From Desulfocurvibacter africanus subsp. africanus DSM 2603 (GTDB lineage: Bacteria; Desulfobacterota; Desulfovibrionia; Desulfovibrionales; Desulfovibrionaceae), in the NCBI RefSeq assembly GCF_000422545.1, contig NZ_AULZ01000008.1, forward strand, positions 62,001 to 126,000: a DNA stretch of 64,000 nucleotides, given 5' to 3'. Every line of letters starts with the position of its first letter. Position 1 is the stretch's first letter. A program made the translations under genes and the position numbers. Shown one piece after another: positions 16,259 through 25,037 of the stretch. The notes below the pieces were generated by a model. That model was not told where the DNA came from, did no database searches, and saw only the letters and a list, made by a program, of their open reading frames with translations.

Positions 16259-17548
16259 CTATTCCGGCGCGGCGCGCAGGAAGATGCCCGGCCGGAGCAG
16301 GTCCGACTCGCAACGCAGCACGGCCGTCAGGCCAGGGTTGAGCACGTCCAGTCGGCCGCCATCTTCGCTTTCCAATGCATAAGCAGGCAGCTCGGGCCTG
16401 CGCAGGCCTGGCAGCATGGCCTGCACGCGCCGGCCGGACGTCCAGCGCCCACGGCAGCCGATGCGCCAGGAGTCCGGGCCCAGACGCTCCTGCACCTTGG
16501 CCAGGACATTGCTGCACAGGGCGGGCACGCCATCGAAATAGCGCGCCCTGCGGCCCGCCTTGCGCGCGCCGGGCAAGAACAAACCCGAGCCCATGGGCCG
16601 GGTGGAGGCAAGGGCCAACTCGGTCAGATAGAGTCCGGGCCGGAAGCGGCCCTCGCCGAAATCATCCAGGGCCGTACGATACACGTCCACGACCTGCGCC
16701 ACATAGAGCGGGCTCTTCATGCGGCCTTCGATCTTGAGCGCGGCCACGCCCAGCCTAACTAAAGCAGGCACATACTTGATCAGGCACAGGTCCTCGGGCG
16801 CGAACATCATGGAGAAGTCTTGCTGCTCCTCGATCTCCCAGGTCGTCTCGCCGGGCCGCAGTTTCTCCTCGACCTCCAGGCGCAGTGAAGCGCCGGGCGC
16901 GGGCTTGTACTCGAAGCGGCAAGGATGGCAGCAGGTGCCCTGGTTGCCCGAGCGGCCCGTGAGCCAAGCGCTGAGCAGGCAGCGGCCCGAGATGGCCAGA
17001 CACATGGCCCCGTGCACGAAAACCTCGGTTTCCAGTTCCGGGCACTCCTTGCGCAGGGTGCGCATCAGGGAGCGCATGTCGCCCAACTCCAGCTCGCGGG
17101 CCAGGTTCACGCGACTTGCGCCCATGTCGTGCCAAGCCATGGCCGCGGCCGGGTTCATGGTGCTGGCCTGGGTGCTCACATGCAGGGGAACGTGGGGCAG
17201 CCGCCGCCTGGACATGGCCATGACGCCGGGGTCGGCGGCGATAATCCCGTCCACCCCGCCGGCCGGCATGTCCGCCAACCGCTCCAGATGCTCCGCCAAA
17301 TGCGGCAAATCGCCGGGCATGGGCAGCGCGTTCAGGCAATAGTAGACCCGCGCGCCCGTGGCGTGGGCCTGGGCCACGGCCGCCGCGATCTGTTCCCAGC
17401 TCATGTGCGCGTTCGCGGCGCGCAGGTTGAGCCCCGGCCCGCCCAGGTACACGGCGTCGGCGCCATAGGTCAGAGCCGCGGCGAGCTTTTCCAGGTTGCC
17501 GGCCGGAGCCAGTAGTTCGGGCAGCGCGAATTTGAGTGATTTCCGCAT
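16259..17548 (-). CDS. U32 peptidase-like protein, TrhP/YegQ type tRNA hydroxylation factor
   Basis: A 429-residue U32 family protein. The family signature is present in EVFVHGAMCLAISGRCLLS, followed by TCCHPCRFEY, giving the four Cys that bind an Fe-S cluster in characterised members. Length is near that of E. coli TrhP (about 450), which hydroxylates U34 of tRNA using prephenate; other U32 members act in ubiquinone synthesis or rRNA hydroxylation. This organism type uses menaquinone, so the tRNA role is more likely, but this is not decided by sequence. The ATG lies 1 base after the stop of the PHP gene, so both form one operon. Confidence 0.82.
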   Translation of the reverse strand: MRKSLKFALPELLAPAGNLEKLAAALTYGADAVYLGGPGLNLRAANAHMSWEQIAAAVAQAHATGARVYYCLNALPMPGDLPHLAEHLERLADMPAGGVDGIIAADPGVMAMSRRRLPHVPLHVSTQASTMNPAAAMAWHDMGASRVNLARELELGDMRSLMRTLRKECPELETEVFVHGAMCLAISGRCLLSAWLTGRSGNQGTCCHPCRFEYKPAPGASLRLEVEEKLRPGETTWEIEEQQDFSMMFAPEDLCLIKYVPALVRLGVAALKIEGRMKSPLYVAQVVDVYRTALDDFGEGRFRPGLYLTELALASTRPMGSGLFLPGARKAGRRARYFDGVPALCSNVLAKVQERLGPDSWRIGCRGRWTSGRRVQAMLPGLRRPELPAYALESEDGGRLDVLNPGLTAVLRCESDLLRPGIFLRAAPE

Positions 17549-17549
17549 G

Positions 17550-18413
17550 CTATGCCGGCAATCCTTGGGAGCGGCGCAGGGCCTTCAAGCCTTCCAGCAC
17601 GGAATAGGGCACGTACAGGTCGCCCCGGCCCTTGCCCAAGCGCAGGTGCGGCTTGTTGAGCCCATGGAAATCCGACCCTCCGCTGACCACCAGGCCCAGG
17701 CGGGCGGCCAGGTTCTCGTAATTACGGGTGTCCTCGGGCGAGTGCTCGGGGTAGCGGGCCTCCAGTCCATCCAGGCCCAGGGGTTTCATGCGCGCGAGAA
17801 AGCCTTCCAGCGTGGCCAGGTTCACCTTCTTGTACAGTCTGGGATGCGCCAGGCAGACCGTGGCGCCCTCGGCCTTGAGCATGGCCACTGCCTTGTCGGG
17901 CGACAGCACGACCTTGGGCACGTAGGCCTTGCCGCCCGAAGCCAGATATTTTTCGAAGGCGTCCTGCAGGGTCTTCACGTAGCCTTTCTCCTGCAGAACC
18001 TGGGCGATGTGCGGCCGGCCGATGGTGCCGCCTGCGGCCTTGGCCGCGATCTCCTCGTAGGATACGTCCAGGCCTTGCCGTTGCAGGCGCGCGGCGATCT
18101 CGCGATTGCGCTCGGCGCGCTGTAGATTCAGGTATTCAAGCGCTTCGGTCAGGCCGCTTTGGCCCGTCGGCACCCAATAGCCGAGGATGTCCATGGTCCC
18201 GAGGTCGGACCGCACCGAGAGTTCCACTCCGGGGATGACCTCCAGGCCATTATCGCGGCCGGCCTCCATGAAATCGCCAAGTCCCTGCACGGTATCGTGG
18301 TCCGTGAGGGCCAGGGCCTCCAGGCCTGCGGCTTTGGCCGCCACTACTATCTCCGTCGGGGTCAGTGTGCCGTCTGAGGCCGTGGAATGAATATGCAGAT
18401 CGATGCCGGGCAT
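17550..18413 (-). CDS. PHP-domain phosphoesterase (YciV/RNase AM-like)
   Basis: A 287-residue PHP metal-dependent phosphoesterase. Metal ligands are seen in IDLHIHSTASDG (start), ALTDHDTV, IPGVELS, CLAHPRLYK and GGSDFHGLNK, which is the full PHP set. The family includes 3',5'-nucleoside bisphosphate phosphatase / 5'-3' exoribonuclease RNase AM, the closest functional guess. First gene of a two-gene operon with the U32 protein. The 212-base gap to the divergent Trm112-like gene should hold promoters. Confidence 0.88.
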   Translation of the reverse strand: MPGIDLHIHSTASDGTLTPTEIVVAAKAAGLEALALTDHDTVQGLGDFMEAGRDNGLEVIPGVELSVRSDLGTMDILGYWVPTGQSGLTEALEYLNLQRAERNREIAARLQRQGLDVSYEEIAAKAAGGTIGRPHIAQVLQEKGYVKTLQDAFEKYLASGGKAYVPKVVLSPDKAVAMLKAEGATVCLAHPRLYKKVNLATLEGFLARMKPLGLDGLEARYPEHSPEDTRNYENLAARLGLVVSGGSDFHGLNKPHLRLGKGRGDLYVPYSVLEGLKALRRSQGLPA

Positions 18414-18625
18414 GCGTTCCTTCTGGAAGTGTTGGCGGTAGAGGCCGGAAAAACCGAAGCCGAGACAGATTTGCTAGGCCAATGCCGGACGGGCGTCAAT
18501 GTTCCGTCTCCTTGCCACTGGCCCACTGGAGCGGGAGCAGCCCAGTCGAGCGCCCGCGCATTGCACGACCGGCCGAAGCCGTTTAGAATGCCAACCCGGC
18601 CAAACGCCGTACAAAGGAGTCGAGC

Positions 18626-18838
18626 ATGACGCTGAACAAAGACTTGCTGGATATATTGGCCTGCCCCAAATGCAAGGGCGACCTTCGGCTGACGCCCGAG
18701 GAGGACGGCCTGATCTGCGAAAAGTGCGGCGTGGCCTACCCCATCCGCGACGAGATCCCCATTATGCTCGTGGAAGAGGCCATTCCCCTGACCACATGGG
18801 AAGAGCGCCGCCCCGCGCGCGAGCCGCGTGAGTCTTGA
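18626..18838 (+). CDS. Trm112-family small zinc-ribbon protein
   Basis: A 70-residue Trm112-like protein: LDILACPKCKGDLRL and GLICEKCGVAYPIRDEIPIML carry the two CxxC pairs and the conserved YPI(R/v)D-IP ending. In other organisms Trm112 binds and stabilises methyltransferases; bacterial partners are less clear. AAAGGAG precedes the ATG. The C-terminal 15 residues are charged and specific to this protein. Confidence 0.92.
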   Translation: MTLNKDLLDILACPKCKGDLRLTPEEDGLICEKCGVAYPIRDEIPIMLVEEAIPLTTWEERRPAREPRES

Positions 18839-18854
18839 TGACCTGAGTCTAGTT

Positions 18855-18920
18855 CACCCTGATCGAGCTGGCGATCTGACCGGCCAGATTGACTTGTTGG
18901 ACCTGACGGGCCGCAGCCAC
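18855..18920. repeat. Degenerate short-period G+C-rich sequence after the Trm112-like gene
   Basis: CTGATCGAG, CTGGCGATC, TGACCGGCC and related words recur at about 9-base spacing, comparable to 2671-2739. Weak periodicity, judged by eye. Confidence 0.35.
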
Positions 18921-18960
18921 GGCCCCTGGCCGGGATGATGCACATAGTCTAGGAAGATAC

Positions 18961-18988
18961 TTGACTATTACTCCTCCGCTTTTATTGT
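18961..18988 (+). promoter_or_regulatory. Candidate sigma-70 type promoter for the hsp20 pair
   Basis: TTGACT at 18961-18966 and TATTGT at 18983-18988 with a 16-base spacer, about 45 bases before the first hsp20 ATG. No CIRCE element or clear heat-shock sigma box was found. Confidence 0.45.
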
Positions 18989-19033
18989 GAAGAGTGCAAG
19001 ATCAACCTCTTCGCCTTCAGGAGGAGAATACTC

Positions 19034-19447
19034 ATGGTCATCGATTTCAGTACACTCTACGATTTCCCGCGACAGTTCGATCGGCTCCTTGAGGAGTTCA
19101 CCCGGCCCTACGCACTGAGCGAGCGCCGCCTGGCCTACCCACCCCTGAACATCACCGAGGACGACCGGAACCTCTACGTAAGCGCCGAAATTCCCGGCGT
19201 GGCTATGGAGGAGCTTGAGCTGTCCCTCACGGACAAGAGCTTGGTCATCAAGGGCGAGCGCAAGGGCGAGCAAGGCAAGTACTTCCGCCAGGAAAGGCCC
19301 GTGGGCGCCTTTCAGCGCGTCATTACCCTGGGCATCCCGGTGAACCGCGAAGCCATCAAGGCCAGACTTGCCAGTGGCATCCTGGAGATCACCCTGCCCA
19401 AGGCCGAGGAAGCACAACCCAAGAAGATCAGCATCGACGTAGGGTAA
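19034..19447 (+). CDS. Hsp20-family small heat-shock protein (first of two)
   Basis: A 137-residue small heat-shock protein, an ATP-independent holdase in the cytoplasm. The alpha-crystallin domain spans about 38-130 (LNITEDDRNLYVSAEIPGV, ending ARLASGILEITLPKAE with the AxxxxGxL signature). The N-terminal segment is short and aromatic (DFSTLYDFPRQFDRLL). GGAGGAG precedes the ATG. The second hsp20 gene begins 10 bases downstream, so both are co-expressed and may form mixed oligomers. Confidence 0.93.
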   Translation: MVIDFSTLYDFPRQFDRLLEEFTRPYALSERRLAYPPLNITEDDRNLYVSAEIPGVAMEELELSLTDKSLVIKGERKGEQGKYFRQERPVGAFQRVITLGIPVNREAIKARLASGILEITLPKAEEAQPKKISIDVG

Positions 19448-19457
19448 GGAGGCGGAC

Positions 19458-19844
19458 ATGCCCAACGACGTGAAGAAAAGCGAGCAGCAGGTCCAGCAGC
19501 AAGAAAAGCGCTATCCCCTCGTGCGCCCGGCCACGGATATAATAGAGCGCGAGGACGGCTTCCACATCTTCATGGACCTGCCCGGCGTGCGCAGGGAAGA
19601 CCTGATCATCGACCTCAAGGACAACGAGCTCAAGGTTTCGGGCAAGGCCGTGCACCCGACCCAGGCCAAGGGCGAAACCCTGGCCCTGGAATTCACCAGC
19701 GGCGAGTACACGCGCACCTTCACCTTGTCCGACACCGTGAACCGCGAGAACATCAAGGCCAATATGAAGAACGGCGTGCTGGAGCTGCACCTGCCCAAGG
19801 CGGAAAAAATGCAGCCCAAACGCATCGAGATTCAGGCCGGATAG
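19458..19844 (+). CDS. Hsp20-family small heat-shock protein (second of two)
   Basis: A 128-residue alpha-crystallin domain protein. The crystallin domain covers about 25-125 (DIIEREDGFHIFMDLPGV, then NMKNGVLELHLPKAE). The N-terminus is rich in Gln, Lys and Glu and differs from the first copy, so the pair is divergent rather than a fresh duplication. It ends in a strong terminator about 80 bases downstream. Confidence 0.93.
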   Translation: MPNDVKKSEQQVQQQEKRYPLVRPATDIIEREDGFHIFMDLPGVRREDLIIDLKDNELKVSGKAVHPTQAKGETLALEFTSGEYTRTFTLSDTVNRENIKANMKNGVLELHLPKAEKMQPKRIEIQAG

Positions 19845-19924
19845 CCCAGGGCATTTCTCCGCGAGAGAAGCACCTTTCGCAGCCCATGCGATCGGATAAT
19901 TGGTTCCATTGGTTCGTTCATATT

Positions 19925-19955
19925 AAGGAGCCCGCCTGCGGGCTCCTTTTTTTTT
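19925..19955 (+). terminator. Rho-independent terminator of the hsp20 operon
   Basis: A perfect 11-bp stem (AAGGAGCCCGC with GCGGGCTCCTT), 2-base loop, followed by nine T. Confidence 0.95.
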
Positions 19956-20025
19956 CCCTGCGGATGCGCTAAACAGCCTACACCGGCCACCCGGCCCCAA
20001 TCGCCAACCGCCCGACCCGGAAAGC

Positions 20026-20772
20026 ATGCACGACCAGCCAGTCATCGTCTCGGCCATCGTATCGGCCTACAAGTGCGAGCGCTTCTTGCGCGGCTGCCTG
20101 GACGATCTGCTGGCCCAGAGCCTCATGCCGAACCTGGAGATCATCGTCGTGGACTCGAGCTCGCCCGAGAACGAGGGGGAGATCGTGGCCGCCTACCGCG
20201 AGCGCTGGCCAGACACCATCGTCTACATGCGCACGGAGCGGACCGAGACGATCTACGGCGCCTGGAACCGCGGCATCCGCGCGGCGCGCGGCCGTTACGT
20301 GACCAGCGCCAACGCCGACGACCGCCACGCGCCCGAGGCCCTGGAGCGCATGGCCCGCGAACTGGACGCCGATCCGGAATTGGCCCTGGTCTACGCCAAC
20401 GCCATCATCACCATGACCGAGAATGCCTCGTGGCAGGAGCCGCACGCCGTCGGCCGCACGGATTGGCCCGCGTTCGATGCGCGCACGCTCTCGGCCTACT
20501 GCTACCTCGGACCCCAGCCCATGTGGCGGAAAAGCCTCCACGAGCGCTACGGCTGGTTCGACCGAGACTTCACCTCGGCCGGCGATTACGACTTCTGGCT
20601 GCGGCTGGCTGCCGGCGGCGAACGCTTCAAACTCATCCCTGAGTGTCTTGGCCTGTACTACATGCACACGGCATCGCTGGAGCGCCGCGACAAGCCCAGG
20701 GCCCGCCGGGAGACGTTCCTGGCCCGCAAGCGCAATCCGCTGCCAAGAACCGCGACACGAACGGACCCGTGA
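20026..20772 (+). CDS. Family 2 glycosyltransferase
   Basis: A 248-residue GT-A fold glycosyltransferase, cytoplasmic side, without membrane helices. It opens with IVSAIVSAYKCERFLRGCLD, typical of family 2, then IIVVDSSSPENE and GAWNRGIRAARGRYVTSANADD, in which the acidic pair stands for the DxD metal site. The acceptor half has FTSAGDYDFWLRLAAGGERF. It probably adds a sugar in surface polysaccharide or a related glycan. The next glycosyltransferase gene starts 5 bases after its stop, so they form an operon. Confidence 0.88.
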   Translation: MHDQPVIVSAIVSAYKCERFLRGCLDDLLAQSLMPNLEIIVVDSSSPENEGEIVAAYRERWPDTIVYMRTERTETIYGAWNRGIRAARGRYVTSANADDRHAPEALERMARELDADPELALVYANAIITMTENASWQEPHAVGRTDWPAFDARTLSAYCYLGPQPMWRKSLHERYGWFDRDFTSAGDYDFWLRLAAGGERFKLIPECLGLYYMHTASLERRDKPRARRETFLARKRNPLPRTATRTDP

Positions 20773-20777
20773 ACGCC

Positions 20778-21779
20778 ATGCGCACCTTCATCTTCATACC
20801 TCCGGTCAAGCAGGCCACGGGTGGCGTGGCAGTGCTCTGCGCCCTGGCCGCGCACCTGCACGCCGAGGGCTTTCCGGTTCGGCTCGTGCTGCGCGAGCGA
20901 GGCTGGCGGCCTCAAGGCTTGGCGGAAAATGTTCCGCTGCTGGCCTGGCAGGAGCTGAACCTCAAGCCGGATGACATATGGCTTACGCCCGAGGGCTGGG
21001 CCAACGCTCTGCTGCCTGGCCTTTCGGCCGGAGCGCGCTGTCTAGTTTACTGCCAGAACCAGGCTTACCTGTTTTCCTCCCTGCCGGCCGGGGTGGATTG
21101 GCGCAAGCTGTCCGTACGCATGCTGGCCGTGTCGCAACCCGTGGCCTGGTACATCGGCCAGACCCTGGGCCTGGACTGCCCGGTGCTGCGGCCGGGTATC
21201 GACCTGACCGCATTTCACCCATCCACGGCCAAGCCGTCGGGCGCGCTGCGCATCGCCTGCATGCCGCGCAAGAACAAGGCCGTGCTCGATCGCGTGCGCG
21301 AGGTTTTCAGCGCGCGCACAGCGGGACGCCTGAATGTGGAGTGGCTGCCCATCGCCGGCCTGGACGCGTGCGGCGTGGCCGAGGCCTTGCGCTCGGCGCA
21401 TCTTTTCCTGGCAACCGGTTTTCCCGAAGGGCTTGGCCTGCCGCCACTGGAGGCCATGGCCTGCGGCTGTCTGCCCGTGGGCTTCGCCGGCTTCGGCGGC
21501 TTCGACTACATGCGCCAGGCGGCCGACGTCCCCGGCGCGTATACGCCCTGGTTCCCCCTGCGCGAGGTTGACTGGAGCGGCAACGGCTTGTGGTGCGCCG
21601 ACGGCGACGTGCTGGCAGCGGCCATGGCCCTGGAGACGGCCGCGCACTGGTGGCTTGCGGATGATCCGCGCCTGCAGGCGGCTCTGGAGTCCGGCCAGCG
21701 CACCACGCAGGCCTATTCCCTGGATCGTCAACGCGAGGCGGTCGCAGCATTGTGGGCTACGCTCGGCCAGCCTGCGTGA
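20778..21779 (+). CDS. GT-B fold glycosyltransferase (group 1)
   Basis: A 333-residue glycosyltransferase of the GT-B type. The N-terminal glycine-rich loop is in FIPPVKQATGGVAVLC, and the C-terminal donor-binding EX7E motif is in EGLGLPPLEAMACGC. It is a little shorter than the family average. I chose the ATG at 20778, after the GT2 stop, because upstream in-frame sequence overlaps the GT2 gene and is not family-like. Substrates are not predictable. Confidence 0.85.
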   Translation: MRTFIFIPPVKQATGGVAVLCALAAHLHAEGFPVRLVLRERGWRPQGLAENVPLLAWQELNLKPDDIWLTPEGWANALLPGLSAGARCLVYCQNQAYLFSSLPAGVDWRKLSVRMLAVSQPVAWYIGQTLGLDCPVLRPGIDLTAFHPSTAKPSGALRIACMPRKNKAVLDRVREVFSARTAGRLNVEWLPIAGLDACGVAEALRSAHLFLATGFPEGLGLPPLEAMACGCLPVGFAGFGGFDYMRQAADVPGAYTPWFPLREVDWSGNGLWCADGDVLAAAMALETAAHWWLADDPRLQAALESGQRTTQAYSLDRQREAVAALWATLGQPA

Positions 21780-22311
21780 AGCAGTGAAAGAGAAACCAGG
21801 AATAAATACAGAAATAGATTGGCCTGAAGGCACTGTAGAAGCGCTTTCATAAGCCACATCGCCTCAGATTACGCCAGCGATTTCCAACCTCGGCAGGTGC
21901 ATCCTGGCTCTTATGAGGCCGGCTCCAGTCAACTTGGGGCGTGGAGAGTTTTCTGGTATAATTAATGAACAAAGCAGCGGCCTAGTTTAGATTCCTTTTC
22001 TTGAGCACCTTGCAAGTGAAATGAGGTGTCCAGGGAAATCATTTCCCTGGCGGGAGAGAGCCCGAGAGAGAAACGAGCCGCCCTGGCAGGCAGCGCCCTC
22101 TCCCAGGTCAAATGCAACTGCACTAAATCCATGAAGTGAATTTGGGTCTACGGCGGACCCAAGATAACGAAACAAAGCCAATCGCCCGCAAGCCCTTGGG
22201 CCCGAGGAGCTGAGCGGGCATTGCCATTGCGTGAAGGCCATTATTGATCAGCCCATGGGCTGCGCGGGCTTGGGGCGAAAGGCGTCCACCCCGGTATAAT
22301 CAGGAGCAGTC
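21780..22311. other. Intergenic region before tatD
   Basis: About 530 bases without a supported gene. It contains a type B paired-hairpin repeat at about 22008-22117 and otherwise lower-GC sequence with no recognised RNA or promoter. The tatD ribosome site (CAGGAGCAG) lies at its right end. Confidence 0.4.
22008..22117 (+). repeat. Type B paired-hairpin repeat with a small insertion
   Basis: TTGCAAGTGAAATGAG, then CCAGGGAAATCATTTCCCTGG, GCGGGAGAGAGC, then a second palindrome arm interrupted by about 20 bases before GCGCCCTCTCCC, ending AAATGCAAC. The flanks match those of the copy at 45591-45683. Confidence 0.75.
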
Positions 22312-23145
22312 ATGTCCAAGAAATCCCCGGAGCGCACTCCGCCCGAAAGCCTGCACCTGCCGCGCGTGGGCGTGGAAACTCACGCCCATCTGGACAGCAG
22401 GGAGTTTCGCGACGATCTGCCGCAGGTCCTGGACCGCGCGGCTGCCTCGGGCATCGTGGCCATGGGCCAGGTATTCCTGGGTCCAGAGGCATATCAGGCC
22501 AATAAAGCACTGTTTGAGGGCCACCCCGAGGTCTTTTTCCTGCTCGGCGTGCACCCCACCGATGCGGACAAATGCTCGGATGCGGCACTAGAGGCCATGG
22601 GCGCGGCCTTTGCTTCGGATGCGCGGATCAAGGCCATCGGTGAGATCGGCCTGGATTTCTATTGGAAGGACGTGCCGCCGGAAACGCAGCAAAGGATTTT
22701 TCGCGCGCAGCTCGCCCTGGCCCGCGAACGGGACCTGCGCGTGGTGGTGCACAGCCGGGACGCTTTTGCCGAGACGCTGGCCGTGCTCGACGACATGGGC
22801 TTCAAGGACCGCCCTCTGCTTTGGCACTGCTTCGGCGGCGACGAGGCCATGGCCCGCGAACTGCTCGCGCGCGGCTGGCTGCTGTCCATCCCCGGTCCGG
22901 TGACCTATCCCAAGAACGTGGAGTTGGCTCGCGCCGTGGCCGCCGTGGACATGGACCGGCTGGTGGTGGAAACCGACTGCCCCTATCTGACGCCCGAACC
23001 CTGGCGCGGCAAGCGCAACGAGCCCGCTCTGGCAGTATTCACCGCCGCGCGCATCGCGCAGCTCAAGGGCTTGACCGTGGAGGACGCCTGGCGGCACATG
23101 GGACAAACGGCCGCCAAGTTTTTCGGCCTGGAACTGCCGAAGTAG
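22312..23145 (+). CDS. TatD-family metal-dependent hydrolase
   Basis: A 277-residue TatD/YcfH-type deoxyribonuclease-like hydrolase. Metal-binding blocks: VETHAHLDSREF (HxH), GEIGLDFYW, VVHSRDAF and VVETDCPYLTPEPWRGKRNEP. Such proteins are proposed to act as 3'-5' exonucleases in DNA repair or RNA turnover. The ATG follows CAGGAGCAG. It is monocistronic and converges with the DUF3108 gene. A short extra N-terminal basic segment (about 20 residues) precedes the first metal block. Confidence 0.93.
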   Translation: MSKKSPERTPPESLHLPRVGVETHAHLDSREFRDDLPQVLDRAAASGIVAMGQVFLGPEAYQANKALFEGHPEVFFLLGVHPTDADKCSDAALEAMGAAFASDARIKAIGEIGLDFYWKDVPPETQQRIFRAQLALARERDLRVVVHSRDAFAETLAVLDDMGFKDRPLLWHCFGGDEAMARELLARGWLLSIPGPVTYPKNVELARAVAAVDMDRLVVETDCPYLTPEPWRGKRNEPALAVFTAARIAQLKGLTVEDAWRHMGQTAAKFFGLELPK

Positions 23146-23148
23146 CAG

Positions 23149-23955
23149 CTAGGATGAGGTCTTCAGCCCCTCGGTCCTGGTCAGCTCGGCATTGAAGTGC
23201 CCCACCACGACCTTGCCGCGAATCTTGACCGGTATGCGGTGCTCGTCGTCCGTGACCCATATCTGCAGCACCGCGTCGTCGCTCTGCTTGAACACGCCGC
23301 CCAGGTGCTTGAGGTCCGGCTCCACGAGAAATGTATCGAAGGTGCCGGCCTCCACGGTTACCGTTTCGCGCTGGATGACCTTTGCCTCGCCCACGACGAA
23401 CTTCTTGCCGTCCGTGACCGGGCTGGTCAGGGTCTGGCCCGCCTCCAGTTCCGGGATAAGCCGGAAGAAGTAGTACACGGCCAGTTCGTCCAGGGTGCGG
23501 CCCGGCATGATCTCCGTGACCCGCTTGTTGCCGCTGGAGCTCTCGTAAAAGGCCTTGCCGTCCTGCTGGTCGAAACGCACGGTATAGCTGCGGCGGTAGC
23601 CGCCCTCACGCTGTTTTTTGGACAGCAGGAGCGAACTGCGCGCGTCCGGGGCAACATAGGAATCAATGCGGTCGCGCACCTTGTAGAAGAAGTCGAAAAA
23701 TGGCCGGGTCTGGGCGGTCATGGAAATGTGCAGCGCCGGGCGGCCCTCCAGGTCAACGAAGTTCTCCACGGCCAAGACCGCGTCCGCCACCGTGATGCGC
23801 TCCCACTTGAGCGCGAAGTGCAGGCGTTCGCCTGGCTCGAAGGGCAAGGCAATGGCTTCGGGGGGAGTCTGGATCTTGGTGGTGGCCAAGGTGGGGGCCG
23901 CGGACAGCAGCAGGCAGGCCGCGGCCAGGAAGGCTAGGGTGTTTTTCAGTAGCAT
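23149..23955 (-). CDS. DUF3108-domain periplasmic protein
   Basis: A 268-residue exported protein with a clear signal peptide (cleavage likely after PTLA-TT). The rest matches DUF3108: PFEPGERLHFALKWERITVADA near the start, TRPFFDFFYKVRDRIDSYV in the middle, and the C-terminal IWVTDDEHRIPVKIRGKVVVG. The role is unknown, but members are often found near envelope or lipid genes. It begins 2 bases after the ComB-like stop, so the two are co-transcribed. Confidence 0.88.
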   Translation of the reverse strand: MLLKNTLAFLAAACLLLSAAPTLATTKIQTPPEAIALPFEPGERLHFALKWERITVADAVLAVENFVDLEGRPALHISMTAQTRPFFDFFYKVRDRIDSYVAPDARSSLLLSKKQREGGYRRSYTVRFDQQDGKAFYESSSGNKRVTEIMPGRTLDELAVYYFFRLIPELEAGQTLTSPVTDGKKFVVGEAKVIQRETVTVEAGTFDTFLVEPDLKHLGGVFKQSDDAVLQIWVTDDEHRIPVKIRGKVVVGHFNAELTRTEGLKTSS

Positions 23956-23957
23956 GT

Positions 23958-24668
23958 TCAGGCGGGCGCGGGTTTTGCCGCGCGCAATGTTAGAAGTCCA
24001 TCCTCGTCGCGCCTGGCGGTTAGCGCGAAATCAAAACGGTCCAGAGCTGTGCACAGCTCGAAGTCGCGCTCCGGCGCGTAGTCGGCCTTGGAGTCGAAGA
24101 ACTTGCGGGCCGATTCGATGGTCGCCAGGTAGCCCTTGATGACCTCGAACCGATTGGGCACGCCCTGCAGCTCGTTCTTCATGTACATGGCGCACAGGTC
24201 GTCCTCGCCGCTGCGCTCCCGGCCCGCCGTGCCCATGGCCACGAACGTGACCGCCTCGGGCTCGCGGGACCTGATGTATTCGACCGTGGCGCCTAGGTTG
24301 ACGAAGCTGCCGGTCAGCACCTCGCTGACCTCGGGCGCGGACATGGCGGCGACCAGGCCCTGAGTCCCCGCGCTCGTGGTGTGCACCACCGTGCGGCCCG
24401 AAAGGTCCACGGCCTCGACCTCCGTGGGCGAATTGCCGAAATCGAAGCCCGGCTGCTTGATGCCATCGCGCTCGCCCATGAGCAGCCAGTCGGGGTGCTC
24501 GCGCTTGAGCGCATAGGCCTGCTCCAGTTCGGCTACGGGGATGATGCGCGCCGCCCCGGCGTTGATGGCGTAGCAGGCCGTGGAAAAAGCCCGGAACACG
24601 TCAATGACCACGGTCAGCCCCCTGGCATGGTGCGCGCCCCCCAGCAGGGCGTGAATGGATATCTGCAT
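23958..24668 (-). CDS. 2-phosphosulfolactate phosphatase family protein (ComB-like)
   Basis: A 236-residue ComB family member. Conserved blocks: VIDVFRAFSTACYAINAGA, LLMGERDG, GFDFGNSPTE, TTSAGTQGL and GSFVNLGAT. In methanogens ComB makes sulfolactate for coenzyme M. No comA, comC or comD lies nearby, and this organism type is not known to need coenzyme M, so its substrate is uncertain. First gene of an operon with DUF3108. Confidence 0.87.
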   Translation of the reverse strand: MQISIHALLGGAHHARGLTVVIDVFRAFSTACYAINAGAARIIPVAELEQAYALKREHPDWLLMGERDGIKQPGFDFGNSPTEVEAVDLSGRTVVHTTSAGTQGLVAAMSAPEVSEVLTGSFVNLGATVEYIRSREPEAVTFVAMGTAGRERSGEDDLCAMYMKNELQGVPNRFEVIKGYLATIESARKFFDSKADYAPERDFELCTALDRFDFALTARRDEDGLLTLRAAKPAPA

Positions 24669-24681
24669 GGCGTTCTCCTGC

Positions 24682-24733
24682 GCTGGTCTTGCTGGCTGGA
24701 TTTGGCCGGGACTGGCCGAAATTGGCCAGAGTT
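24682..24733. repeat. Short array of TGGCC-type decamers upstream of the ComB-like gene
   Basis: TGGCT/TGGCC words recur at exact 10-base spacing at about 24693, 24703, 24713 and 24723, with variable spacers. It lies between the ComB-like start and the next operon and may be part of a promoter region or a decayed tandem repeat. Confidence 0.5.
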
Positions 24734-24846
24734 GATGATACCGGCTGCATCCGGTCCTTACCGCCGGGCGCGCATCGAGTAAAGCCGAGAGGCCTCAGCT
24801 TGTTAAATGCCAGAGTGCGCGTTAGCATGCAAGTGGAGGTGACGTT

Positions 24847-25029
24847 ATGCGAGATTCTTCGAACGCGAGCGTCCGGCAGGTCCAAAGCATCAATTGGGCT
24901 GCCATACGGCGTGAAGTCGAGCTGGCCAAGAATCGCCTGAACTACGCGGAGACATTCAGCCAGCGCAATTCGCCACGTCCGCCTGTAAGCGAGGAGTTGC
25001 GAGGAACCATCCTTGCTTCCCGGACCTAG
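24847..25029 (+). CDS. Small hypothetical protein
   Basis: A 60-residue polar protein with one predicted helix (NWAAIRREVELAKNRLNYAE). The ATG has a near-perfect ribosome site (GGAGGTGACGTT), which is the main support. It is followed after 8 bases by another small gene, probably an operon. No family recognised. Confidence 0.55.
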   Translation: MRDSSNASVRQVQSINWAAIRREVELAKNRLNYAETFSQRNSPRPPVSEELRGTILASRT

Positions 25030-25037
25030 GAGCCTGC

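Noticed and set aside
16101-16382. A 93-codon plus-strand frame after the kinase operon
   Set aside because: It reads through type A and type B repeats and into the 3' end of the opposite-strand U32 gene.
18940-19033. Heat-shock regulatory elements (CIRCE, sigma-32 box) upstream of hsp20
   Set aside because: No TTAGCACTC-type inverted repeat and no CTTGAAA...CCCCAT pair at proper spacing; only a sigma-70-like promoter fits.
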